DNA from: Amycolatopsis sp. CA-126428
Lineage (GTDB): Bacteria > Actinomycetota > Actinomycetes > Mycobacteriales > Pseudonocardiaceae
DNA length: 64,000 bases
Reading direction: 5' to 3'
NCBI RefSeq assembly: GCF_002904335.1
Contig: NZ_PPHF01000165.1
Span: 124,001-188,000 of the forward strand
Positions 8,658 through 16,833 of the stretch are shown here, piece after piece; the stretch's first letter is position 1; each line of letters opens with the position of its first letter. Below the pieces are notes generated by a model. That model was given only the letters and a program-made list of their open reading frames with translations. It was not told where the DNA came from and ran no database searches. The position numbers and the translations under genes were made by a program.

Positions 8658-9119
8658 GTGTCACTGGACGACGACGCCGTCGAAGCGCGCGCGCAGGGCT
8701 GGCGGACGCTGGCCGCGCTCCACGCGCGGATCGAAGACGGGCTGCAGCGCGCCCTCGAGCGCGACCACGAGCTCTCGGTGAGCGAGTACACGGTCCTGGA
8801 CGTCCTGGCTCGCCAGGACGGCTTCCACCTGCGGATGAACCAGCTGGCGAACGCGGTGGTCCTCAGCCAGTCCGCGACGACGCGGCTGGTGGCCCGGCTG
8901 GAAGGCCGGGGGCTGCTGGCTCGTTACCTGTGTGCGGACGACCGCCGCGGGATCTACACGGAGGTGACGCCGGCGGGGCAGGCGCTGCTCGCGGCGGCGC
9001 GTCCGACGCATGACGCTGCGCTGGCGGCGGCGTTGGGGGAGGCGGAGAGCCGGCCGGAGCTGGCTCCCCTTGTCGGGGCGCTCGGTGCGCTCGGCTTCCG
9101 CGGAGCGGCTTCCGCCTGA
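8658..9119 (+). CDS. MarR family transcriptional regulator
   Basis: 153 residues with a winged HTH: LSVSEYTVLDVLARQ, then LRMNQLANAVVLSQSATTRLVARLEGRGLLAR and wing DDRRGIYTEVTPAG. The GTG at 8658 follows GGGGAGAGG. It is divergent from the MFS-reductase unit with 127 bases between, so it probably represses both in response to a small aromatic ligand (inference from the family). Confidence 0.9.
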   Translation: MSLDDDAVEARAQGWRTLAALHARIEDGLQRALERDHELSVSEYTVLDVLARQDGFHLRMNQLANAVVLSQSATTRLVARLEGRGLLARYLCADDRRGIYTEVTPAGQALLAAARPTHDAALAAALGEAESRPELAPLVGALGALGFRGAASA

Positions 9120-9135
9120 CGGCTCGCCGCGGAGA

Positions 9136-9180
9136 GGTCCCCGGCCTGGGGGTCCCCCGGCTTTTACGTTACCGGGGACC
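9136..9180. other. structured intergenic DNA in a gene-free stretch
   Basis: The stretch 9120-9507 has no convincing gene. At its left end GGTCCCCGG (9136-9144) and CCGGGGACC (9172-9180) pair, with a second palindrome GGGGGTCCCCC nested inside; this could terminate the MarR transcript. The remaining roughly 300 bases lead to the ebo-type operon. I recognise no known riboswitch there. Confidence 0.45.
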
Positions 9181-9507
9181 ACCGACAATTCCGGGTCCTG
9201 CGGACCGCGGGGCGAGGGCCGCCGGCTGATCCCGGATGGCCTAACCGCTGCGAGAGAACCGATCCGGCGCCCCGCGATCAGCTCGGGCAGCGGCCCCCTG
9301 TCCGCCATGTTGTCTGCACCGATGGCCCGGTTTGGGAGTTTCTGCCGGTATCGTGAAATCGGGGGGCCGGCACCGTCGGCCGTGAAGTTCTTACCAGGCA
9401 ACAGAACCCAGTACCGCCGCGCCGGCCGCGCCATGGCCGGGGCGTGAACTCTCGCTGTGTGGACCCGCGTCGGGCGGCGCGGGGTGGACCGGGGAACTGG
9501 AGGAACC

Positions 9508-10629
9508 ATGGGGAAAATCGGCGTCTGGCTGATCGGCGCCCGCGGCTCGGTGGCCACCACGGCCGTGGCCGGGGCCGCCGCGATGCGGGCGGGGCTGGCC
9601 GCGCGCACCGGCTGCGTGACCGACCTGCCGGACTTCGCCGGGGCCGCGCTGCCCGGCTTGGGGGAGCTGGTCTTCGGCGGTCACGACGTCGTGGACACCC
9701 CGCTGGTCAAGCGGGCCGAACACCTGGTGGCCGCCGGGGTGCTGCCGCCGGCGCTGCCCGGCGCGGTCGCGGCCGAGCTGGCCGCGGCCGAGACGCGGCT
9801 GCGCCCCGCGCCGTCCGGGGGCGGCCGTGCGGCGATCGGCCAGGTGACCGCGGACCTGGCCGAGTTCCGGAACGGACTGGACCACGTCGTCGTCCTCAAC
9901 GTCGCCTCCACCGAGCCGCCGGTCGACCCGCACCCGGCGCACGCTTCCCTGGCCGCCCTCGAAGCCGCGCTGGACATGGACGAGGACGTGCTGCCCGCGA
10001 GCGCCTCCTACGCCTACGCCGCCTTCCGCGCCGGTTGTGGCTTTGTCGACTTCACCCCGTCCACCGGGGCGCGCCTGCCCGCGCTCGACGAACTGGCCCG
10101 CGCCACCGGGCAGCCGTACGCGGGCCGGGACGGCAAGACCGGCGAGACGCTGCTGCGGTCGGTGCTCGCGCCGATGTTCGCCCAGCGCGGGCTGAACGTC
10201 CTGGCCTGGTCGGGCACCAACCTGCTCGGCGGCGGTGACGGCGCCACGCTGGCCGACCCGGCGGCCGCGTCGAGCAAGAACGCGTCCAAGCAGCGGGTGC
10301 TGGACCGGAACCTGGGCGGCCCGGTCGACGGCGAGGTGCACATCGACTACGTGCCGGCGCTCGGCGACTGGAAGACCGCCTGGGACCACGTGCTCTTCGA
10401 AGGGTTCCTCGGCGCGCGCATGACGCTGCAGCTCACCTGGCAGGGCTGCGACTCGGCGCTCGCCGCGCCGCTGGTGCTCGACCTCGCCCGGCTGACCGGC
10501 AAGGCGTGCCGCGACGGCGTGGCCGGCCCGGTCGAAGAGTTCGGCTTCTTCTTCAAGGATCCCGTCGGCGCCGGCCCGCACGACCTGGCGTCGCAGTACG
10601 CGGCCCTGCGCGCCTGGGCGCACCGGTGA
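9508..10629 (+). CDS. inositol-3-phosphate synthase-like protein of an ebo-type operon
   Basis: 373 residues. The dinucleotide fold is IGVWLIGARGSVATT; signature regions of eukaryote-type myo-inositol-1-phosphate synthases follow: LNVASTEPP, SYAYAAFRAGCGFVDFTPS, GRDGKTGETLLRS, and the lysine-rich SSKNASKQRVL. The reaction would be isomerisation and cyclisation of glucose-6-phosphate using NAD. Start ATG 9508 has TGGAGGAA upstream. It is the first gene of an eight-gene overlapping operon and takes the place of EboD (a dehydroquinate-synthase-like cyclase) of cyanobacterial clusters, so a cyclitol phosphate is a plausible intermediate (inference). Confidence 0.85.
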   Translation: MGKIGVWLIGARGSVATTAVAGAAAMRAGLAARTGCVTDLPDFAGAALPGLGELVFGGHDVVDTPLVKRAEHLVAAGVLPPALPGAVAAELAAAETRLRPAPSGGGRAAIGQVTADLAEFRNGLDHVVVLNVASTEPPVDPHPAHASLAALEAALDMDEDVLPASASYAYAAFRAGCGFVDFTPSTGARLPALDELARATGQPYAGRDGKTGETLLRSVLAPMFAQRGLNVLAWSGTNLLGGGDGATLADPAAASSKNASKQRVLDRNLGGPVDGEVHIDYVPALGDWKTAWDHVLFEGFLGARMTLQLTWQGCDSALAAPLVLDLARLTGKACRDGVAGPVEEFGFFFKDPVGAGPHDLASQYAALRAWAHR

Positions 10630-11453
10630 GGGCGCTCGCCGAACTCGTCCGCGCGCCCGCCGCGCTGACCGTGCCGGGGGACGCCGTCGCCGGGGCCGCC
10701 GCCGCGGGCTGGCCGTTCGGCCGCAGCACGTTGGCCCTGACCGGCGCTTCGGTCTGCCTCTACTGGGCGGGCATGGCCCTCAACGACTACGCCGACCGCG
10801 ACCTCGACGCGGTCGAACGGCCCGAACGGCCGATCCCGTCGGGCCGGGTCGCGCCGGAGACGGCGCTCGGCGTCGCCACCGTGCTGACCGCGGGCGGGCT
10901 GGGCATCGCCGCGGCCGCCGGGGGACGCCGGGCCCTGCGCGTCGCCGTGCCGCTGGCCGCGACCGTGTGGGCCTACGACTTCGTGCTCAAGAAGACCGTG
11001 CTCGGCCCGGCCGCGATGGCCGCGGCCCGCGCCCTCGACGTCCTGCTCGGTGCGGGCGGGACGAAGACCGCCCTGCCCGCGGCGCTGACCGTCGGGGCGC
11101 ACACCTACGCCGTGACAACGCTGTCGAGGTCCGAAGTGGACGGTGCGAGACCCGCGCTGCCCGCGGCCGCGATGGCCGCGACGGCCGGTGTCGGGGTCGC
11201 CGCCGGCCGGGGCGGGCTGCTGTCGGCGGCGCTGCTCGGGACGTACGCCGTGACCACCGGCGGCGCGCAGTACGACGCCGTCCGCGATCCGGTCGCCGCG
11301 AAGATCCGGCGGGCGGTCGGGGCCGGGATCCACGGCATGATCCCGCTGCAGGCCGGGCTGATCGCGCGCACCGGTGCGTGGCGCCCGGCGCTGGCCGTGG
11401 CCGCCGCGTTCCCGCTCGCGCGGGCGCTGAGCCGGCAGGTGTCGCCCACATGA
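10626..11453 (+). CDS. eboC: UbiA family prenyltransferase, EboC-like
   Basis: 275 residues, about eight hydrophobic helices. The UbiA first aspartate motif NDYADRDLD is followed by AVERPERPIPSGRV, and a second acidic stretch YDAVRDP lies late in the protein. UbiA enzymes attach polyprenyl groups in the membrane; EboC proteins are required in ebo clusters for moving a precursor out of the cytoplasm, but their lipid or acceptor is unknown. GTG 10626 overlaps the previous stop by 4 bases. Confidence 0.8.
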   Translation: MRALAELVRAPAALTVPGDAVAGAAAAGWPFGRSTLALTGASVCLYWAGMALNDYADRDLDAVERPERPIPSGRVAPETALGVATVLTAGGLGIAAAAGGRRALRVAVPLAATVWAYDFVLKKTVLGPAAMAAARALDVLLGAGGTKTALPAALTVGAHTYAVTTLSRSEVDGARPALPAAAMAATAGVGVAAGRGGLLSAALLGTYAVTTGGAQYDAVRDPVAAKIRRAVGAGIHGMIPLQAGLIARTGAWRPALAVAAAFPLARALSRQVSPT

Positions 11454-12271
11454 GGTTCGGGTACGGCACCAACGGCTTCGCCAACCACCGGCTCGGGGAC
11501 GCCCTGCGCGTGCTCGCCGACCTCGGCTACGACGGCGTCGCGCTCACCCTCGACCACCAGCACCTCGACCCGTTCGGGCCGGACCTCGCCCGCCGCGTCG
11601 CCGAGGTCGCCGCGGACCTGGACCGCCTCGGCCTCGCCGTGGTGATCGAGACGGGGGCCCGGTTCCTGCTGGACCCGTGGCGCAAGCACGCGCCGACGTT
11701 CCTGGACCCCGACCGGGCCGGCCGGATCGAGTTCCTGACCCGGGCGGTGGCGATCGCGGCGGACCTGAACGCCGAAGCGGTGTCCTTCTGGAGCGGCAAC
11801 AAACCCGCGGACCTGCCCACCGGGGAAGCCTGGGCGCACCTGGTCGACGGCTGCACCGACGTGCTCAAGGCCGCCGACGAGCACGACGTCCGGCTCGGGT
11901 TCGAACCCGAGCCCGGGATGCTCGTCGAGGATCTCGACGGGTACTTCGAGCTGGCGCGCCGGCTCGGTGACCCGGAGCGGTTCGGGCTGACGCTGGACAT
12001 CGGGCACTGCCGGTGCAACGAGTCCGCGTCCGTGCCCGACTGCGTCCGGCGTGCTCTGCCCCGGCTGGTGAACGTCCAGATCGACGACATGCGCCGCGGC
12101 ACGCACGAGCACCTGGAGTTCGGGAAGGGCGAGATCGACTTCCCGCCCGTGCTGGCCGCGCTGGCGCCGTACACCGGGCTCGTGGCCGTCGAACTGCCGC
12201 GGGACAGCCACGCGGCCCCGCGGATCGCCCGCGAGTCCCTGGAATTCCTGCGCGAGGCGGTGGCGGGGTGA
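11450..12271 (+). CDS. sugar phosphate isomerase/epimerase-like TIM barrel
   Basis: 273 residues, xylose isomerase-like AP2 endonuclease fold. Likely metal ligands are seen in VSFWSGNK, FEPEPG (Glu), LTLDIGHC (Asp, His) and VNVQIDDM. The ATG overlaps the EboC stop (ATGA). It is a second TIM-barrel protein beside EboE, which suggests two related steps on a polyol or sugar phosphate; the reaction is unknown. Confidence 0.8.
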   Translation: MRFGYGTNGFANHRLGDALRVLADLGYDGVALTLDHQHLDPFGPDLARRVAEVAADLDRLGLAVVIETGARFLLDPWRKHAPTFLDPDRAGRIEFLTRAVAIAADLNAEAVSFWSGNKPADLPTGEAWAHLVDGCTDVLKAADEHDVRLGFEPEPGMLVEDLDGYFELARRLGDPERFGLTLDIGHCRCNESASVPDCVRRALPRLVNVQIDDMRRGTHEHLEFGKGEIDFPPVLAALAPYTGLVAVELPRDSHAAPRIARESLEFLREAVAG

Positions 12272-12813
12272 ACGCCTGGCTGGAAACGGCGCTGCACGAC
12301 GTCGCCGCCGACGCGACGGCGTTGCGCACGGTGTTCCCGGGCGTCGGTCGCCGGGTCGGCCGCGGGCCGTCGGACGTCCCCGGCCGGACCGTCGATGACC
12401 TGGCCCGCGTGGAACTGCTCAAGGCGGCTCCCGGTGCCGCGGCGGAGATGCCCGACCTCTACCGCCACGGCGACGCGGCCGAAAAGCGGGCCGTCCTCTT
12501 CGGACTATCCGTTGTGGACATCGGAGACGCCGGAGTCGAGCTGGTCGCGGACGCCCTGCGCACCAACGACCCCCGCCTGGTGACCGCCGCGATGGGGGAG
12601 TACGCCGCCACCCACCTCGGTGACGCCGCCTACCGCCACGGCGTCCTCAAGTGCGTCTTCATGGGCATTCCCCTGGCCGGCGTCGCCGGGCTCGACCGCC
12701 GGACCGACGAGGAGCTGCTGCGCATGATGCGGTCCTTCGCCGCCGAACGCGCCGCGGCGGGCCGCGAAGTCCCCGCCGATCTCCGCACCCTGCTGAACGA
12801 ACAGGACGGCTGA
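12268..12813 (+). CDS. eboA: EboA domain-containing protein
   Basis: 181 residues, largely helical, no signal peptide. It has the character of the EboA family: RVELLKAA, then FGLSVVDIGDAGVELVADALRTNDPRLV and YRHGVLKCVFMGIPL. EboA proteins have no assigned biochemistry but occur almost only in ebo clusters, which supports the operon call. GTG 12268 overlaps the upstream stop by 4 bases and its own stop overlaps the TatD-like start (TGATG). Confidence 0.7.
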   Translation: MNAWLETALHDVAADATALRTVFPGVGRRVGRGPSDVPGRTVDDLARVELLKAAPGAAAEMPDLYRHGDAAEKRAVLFGLSVVDIGDAGVELVADALRTNDPRLVTAAMGEYAATHLGDAAYRHGVLKCVFMGIPLAGVAGLDRRTDEELLRMMRSFAAERAAAGREVPADLRTLLNEQDG

Positions 12814-13664
12814 TGCGCATCTTCGATCCCCACATCCACATGAGCTCCCGGACCACCGACGACTACGCGGCCATGCACGCCGCCGGCGTCCGGGCGCTGG
12901 TCGAGCCGGCGTTCTGGCTGGGCCAGCCGCGCACGAGCGTCGGCAGCTTCACCGACTACTTCGACGCCCTCGTCGGCTGGGAACCGTTCCGCGCGAGCCA
13001 GTTCGGCATCGCCCACCACTGCACGATCGCGCTCAACCCCAAGGAGGCCAACGACCCGCGCTGTGTGCCGATCCTGGATTCGTTGCCGCGGTACCTGGAG
13101 AAGGACGGCGTGGTCGCGGTCGGCGAGATCGGCTACGACTCGATGACCGCCGAGGAGGACACGGCGTTCGCCGCCCAGCTCGCGCTGGCGATCACCCACG
13201 AGCTGCCCGCGCTGGTGCACACCCCGCACCGCGACAAGGCGGCCGGGACCGAGCGGAGCATCGCCGTGGTCCGCGAGTCGGGGATCGCGCCGGAACGCGT
13301 GGTGCTCGACCACCTCAACGAGCTGACCGTCGCGATGGCCAAGGAGTCGGGCTGCTGGCTGGGCTTCTCCATCTACCCGGACACGAAGATGGACGAGGAC
13401 CGGATGGTCGCGATCCTGCGGGAGTACGGCACCGAGCGCGTGCTGGTGAACTCCGCGGCCGACTGGGGCAAGAGCGACCCGCTCAAGACCCGCCGGACCG
13501 GCGACGCGATGCTGGCCGCCGGCTTCTCCTCCGGCGACGTCGACCGGGTGCTGTGGCGCAACCCGGTGGAGTTCTACGGGCAGAGCGGGCGGCTTTCCCT
13601 CGACGGCGGACCGGCGGAAGCCGAGTTCGCGGGCAACTCGATCCTGCGGGGGGCGCGCAAGTGA
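12813..13664 (+). CDS. eboB: TatD-family metal hydrolase, EboB-like
   Basis: 283 residues of the amidohydrolase superfamily. Metal-binding HIH follows FDP (residues 4-9), with VGEIGYD (Glu), LVHTPHR (His), LDHLNE (His) and the late NSAADWG (Asp) in the order expected for TatD proteins. TatD enzymes are metal-dependent hydrolases or nucleases; in ebo clusters the substrate is thought to be a small metabolite. It is coupled to both neighbours by overlapping start and stop codons. Confidence 0.78.
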   Translation: MRIFDPHIHMSSRTTDDYAAMHAAGVRALVEPAFWLGQPRTSVGSFTDYFDALVGWEPFRASQFGIAHHCTIALNPKEANDPRCVPILDSLPRYLEKDGVVAVGEIGYDSMTAEEDTAFAAQLALAITHELPALVHTPHRDKAAGTERSIAVVRESGIAPERVVLDHLNELTVAMAKESGCWLGFSIYPDTKMDEDRMVAILREYGTERVLVNSAADWGKSDPLKTRRTGDAMLAAGFSSGDVDRVLWRNPVEFYGQSGRLSLDGGPAEAEFAGNSILRGARK

Positions 13665-14788
13665 GGTTCCGGCACCGCGACGGCACGCTCGTCCACCTCG
13701 CCTACTGCACCAACGTCCACCAGGCCGAAGACCTCGGCGGCGTGCTCGCCCAGCTGGCCCGCTTCGGCGAGCCGGTCCGCGAGCGCCTGGGCGTGGACCG
13801 GCTCGGCATCGGCCTGTGGCTGGCCCGGCCGGTCGCCGCCGAACTGGCCGGCGACCCGGCCGCGGTGGGCCGCCTCAAGCGCGAGCTGGCCGCGCGCGGC
13901 CTGGAGGTCGTCACCTTCAACGGGTTTCCGTACCAGGGCTTCCACGACCCGGTCGTCAAGCACAAGGTCTACCGGCCGGACTGGGCGGCGCCCGAGCGCA
14001 CGCGGTACACCCTCGACCTCGCGCGGCTGCTCGCCGAGCTGCTGCCGGACGACGCCGTGCGCGGCAGCGTGTCGACGCTGCCGCTCGGCTGGCGCACGGA
14101 CTGGCGGGGCGACGACGGGCAGCTCGAGGTCCTCGCCAAGGGGCTGGCGGAGCAGGAGCGTCCGGTGCGGGTGGCGTTCGAGCCGGAGCCGGGCTGCGTC
14201 ATCGAGACCACCGCGCAGGCCGCGGCTCTGTTGTCCGAAGTGGACAACGAATGGCTGGGCGTCTGCCTGGACACCTGCCACCTCGCGGTCGGGTTCGAGG
14301 ACCCGGCCGCCGCCCTGGGCCGCCTCGATGCCGCCGGGCTGGCCGTCGTCAAGCTCCAGGCGTCGGCCGCGCTGGAAGCCGCGGAACCGAACGATCCCGA
14401 GACGCGGGCGGCCTTGGAGTCCTTTGTGGAGCCCAGGTTCCTGCACCAGAGCAACGAAGGAGCTCCGCCCGGTGCCGACGACCTCGACCTGGCGCTGGCC
14501 GGCGGTCTCCCGGGACGGGCGCCGTGGCGGGTGCACTTCCACGTCCCGCTGCACGCCGACCCGGCGCCGCCGCTGACGTCGACCCGGCCGGTGCTGGCCG
14601 CCACCCTGGCCGAGCTGTTCGGCGGCGCGGCCGCGCGCACCGACCACGTCGAGGTCGAGACCTACACCTGGCAGGTGCTCCCGGACGCACCCGCCGACGA
14701 CGCCGGGCTGGTCGCGGGCATCGCGGCCGAGCTGGACTGGACCCGGCGGGCCCTGACCGCCCTCGGCCTGGAAGAGGTACCCGCATGA
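13661..14788 (+). CDS. eboE: metabolite traffic protein EboE
   Basis: 375 residues, xylose isomerase-like TIM barrel longer than the barrel at 11450. Diagnostic stretches are LAYCTNVHQAEDLGGVLAQL near the start, VTFNGFPYQGFH, VAFEPEPGCVIET (Glu ligand), VCLDTCHLAV (Asp, His) and WRVHFHVPL. These are typical of EboE. The start is GTG 13661, overlapping the TatD stop. Exact reaction unknown; probable sugar- or cyclitol-phosphate chemistry. Confidence 0.8.
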   Translation: MRFRHRDGTLVHLAYCTNVHQAEDLGGVLAQLARFGEPVRERLGVDRLGIGLWLARPVAAELAGDPAAVGRLKRELAARGLEVVTFNGFPYQGFHDPVVKHKVYRPDWAAPERTRYTLDLARLLAELLPDDAVRGSVSTLPLGWRTDWRGDDGQLEVLAKGLAEQERPVRVAFEPEPGCVIETTAQAAALLSEVDNEWLGVCLDTCHLAVGFEDPAAALGRLDAAGLAVVKLQASAALEAAEPNDPETRAALESFVEPRFLHQSNEGAPPGADDLDLALAGGLPGRAPWRVHFHVPLHADPAPPLTSTRPVLAATLAELFGGAAARTDHVEVETYTWQVLPDAPADDAGLVAGIAAELDWTRRALTALGLEEVPA

Positions 14789-16155
14789 GTTTGCTCGTGC
14801 TCGACGTCGTCGGGTTGACCCCGCGGCTGCTCCCGCACATGCCGAACCTGCGCAGGATGGCCGAGCCCGGCTTCACCGCGCAGCTGGGCACGGTGTTCCC
14901 GGCGGTCACCTGCTCGGTGCAGTCGACGTTCCTGACCGGGCTCACCCCGGCGCGGCACGGGATCGTCGGCAACGGCTGGTACTTCCGCGAACTCGGCGAG
15001 GTGTTCCTCTGGCGCCAGCACAACCGGCTGGTGCGGGGGGACAAGTTCTGGGACGCGGCCCGCCGCGCGCAGCCCGGCCACCGGGTGGCGAACGTCTGCT
15101 GGTGGTACGCGATGGGGGCGGACACCGACCTCACGGTGACCCCGCGGCCGATCTACCACGCCGACGGCAAGAAGTCCCCGGACTGCTACACGTACCCGCC
15201 CGAGCTGCACGACCGCCTGGAAGGTGCCCTCGGCGAGTTCCCGCTGTTCACCTACTGGGGCCCGACGGCCGCGATCACGTCGTCGAAGTGGATCATCGCC
15301 GCCGCGCGGAAGATCATGGCCGAGGACCGGCCGGACACGACGCTGGTCTACCTTCCGCACCTGGACTACGACCTGCAGCGCTTCGGCCCGGACGCACCCC
15401 AGGCCGCGGCGGCCGCGCGGGAGATCGACACGGCTTTGCGGCCGCTGCTGGGCTTCGCGGCTGCGGGCGGGCACACGGTCGTCGCGTTGTCGGAGTACGG
15501 CATCACGAACGCGAACCGGCCGGTCGACGTCAACCGGGCGTTGCGCCGCGAAGGCCTGCTGAACGTGTACGTCCAGGCGGGCATGGAGTACCTGGACCCG
15601 TGGACGTCCCGGGCGTTCGCGGTGGCCGACCACCAGGTCGCGCACGTCTACGTGGCCGATCCGGCCGACGTCCCGCGGGTGCGGGACACCGTCGCCGGAC
15701 TGTCCGGAGTGGACGTCGTCCTCGATCGCGCCGGCCAGGCCGGGCTCGGTGTCGACCACGAACGGGCGGGCGAGCTGGTCGCGATCGCCGAGCCGGACGC
15801 GTGGTTCACCTACTACTACTGGCTGAGCGACGACCGCGCGCCGGACTTCGCGAAGACGGTCGAGATCCACCGCAAGCCCGGTTACGACCCGGCCGAGCTG
15901 TTCTTCGACCCGGAGGACCCGAAGGTCAAGCTCAAGGCGGCGGCCGCGCTGGCCCGCAAGAAGCTCGGCCTGCGGTATTCGATGCAGGTCGTGCCGCTCG
16001 ACCCGGCGCCGGTCCGCGGCAGCCACGGCCGGCTGCCCGACTCGCCCGAAGACGGGCCGGTGCTGCTGTGCTCCGACCCGGCGTTCGCGCGCGAGAAGAT
16101 CCACGCCACCGAGGTCAAGGACCTCCTGCTGGCGGCCGCCATCCCGAGCGAATGA
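14785..16155 (+). CDS. eboF: alkaline phosphatase-fold hydrolase, EboF-like
   Basis: 456 residues of the nucleotide pyrophosphatase/phosphodiesterase branch. The nucleophile region is FPAVTCSVQSTFLTGLTPARHGIVGNGW (Thr or Ser), with LPHLDYDLQRFG and later ADHQVAHVYVAD supplying metal ligands. No signal peptide was seen, so it probably acts in the cytoplasm. It is linked to EboE by a 4-base overlap. It likely removes a phosphate or phosphodiester group late in the ebo pathway (inference from context). Confidence 0.8.
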   Translation: MSLLVLDVVGLTPRLLPHMPNLRRMAEPGFTAQLGTVFPAVTCSVQSTFLTGLTPARHGIVGNGWYFRELGEVFLWRQHNRLVRGDKFWDAARRAQPGHRVANVCWWYAMGADTDLTVTPRPIYHADGKKSPDCYTYPPELHDRLEGALGEFPLFTYWGPTAAITSSKWIIAAARKIMAEDRPDTTLVYLPHLDYDLQRFGPDAPQAAAAAREIDTALRPLLGFAAAGGHTVVALSEYGITNANRPVDVNRALRREGLLNVYVQAGMEYLDPWTSRAFAVADHQVAHVYVADPADVPRVRDTVAGLSGVDVVLDRAGQAGLGVDHERAGELVAIAEPDAWFTYYYWLSDDRAPDFAKTVEIHRKPGYDPAELFFDPEDPKVKLKAAAALARKKLGLRYSMQVVPLDPAPVRGSHGRLPDSPEDGPVLLCSDPAFAREKIHATEVKDLLLAAAIPSE

Positions 16156-16166
16156 GGAGGTTCCCC

Positions 16167-16817
16167 GTGCGGGTGCTGGTGTTCTCGAAGACGGCCGGGT
16201 ACCGGCACGACTCGATTCCGGCGGGAATCCGGGCGATCCGGGAGCTGGGTGCGGCGCACGGTTTCGACGTCACGGCGACCGAAGACGCGTCGGCGGTGAC
16301 GGCCGCTTACGACGCGGTGGTGTTCCTGTCGACCAGCGGCGAGGTGCTGGACGCGGCGGGGCAAGCGGCGTTCGAGTCCTATGTGGAGGATGGCGGCGGT
16401 TACGTCGGCATTCACGCGGCGGCCGACACGGGGTACGACTGGCCGTGGTACGGACAGCTGGTGGGCGCCCGGTTCAAGACCCACCCGGAGATCCAGCAGG
16501 CCCGGTTCGTGACCGAGGACCGCACCCACCCGGCGACGGCCCACCTGCCGCGGGTGTGGACCCGGACCGACGAGCTGTACGACTTCCGCACCAACCCGCG
16601 TGGGCGGGTGCGGGTGCTGCAGACGCTGGACGAGTCCAGCTACGCCGGGGGCGGGATGGGGGCGGACCACCCCATCACGTGGTGCCACCCGCAGGGCCGC
16701 GGCCGGGCGTTCTACACCGGACTCGGCCACGCGGCCGAGTCGTACGCCGACCCGGCTTTCCGCGCGCTCCTGCTGGGCGCGATCCGCTACGCCGCGGGAG
16801 TGCTCCCCGCGGCGTAG
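16167..16817 (+). CDS. ThuA-like domain protein
   Basis: 216 residues with the ThuA/glutamine amidotransferase-like fold: VLVFSKTAGYRHDSIPAG, YVGIHAAADTGYDWPWYG, TWCHPQGRGRAFYTGLGH. GTG 16167 was chosen because AGGAGG lies 6 bases upstream; an ATG at 16152 overlaps the EboF stop and is possible. ThuA proteins act on sugars such as trehalose or keto-trehalose. It closes the ebo-type operon and converges on xylA with 16 bases between stops. Confidence 0.82.
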   Translation: MRVLVFSKTAGYRHDSIPAGIRAIRELGAAHGFDVTATEDASAVTAAYDAVVFLSTSGEVLDAAGQAAFESYVEDGGGYVGIHAAADTGYDWPWYGQLVGARFKTHPEIQQARFVTEDRTHPATAHLPRVWTRTDELYDFRTNPRGRVRVLQTLDESSYAGGGMGADHPITWCHPQGRGRAFYTGLGHAAESYADPAFRALLLGAIRYAAGVLPAA

Positions 16818-16833
16818 CGGCATCGGCAATGAG

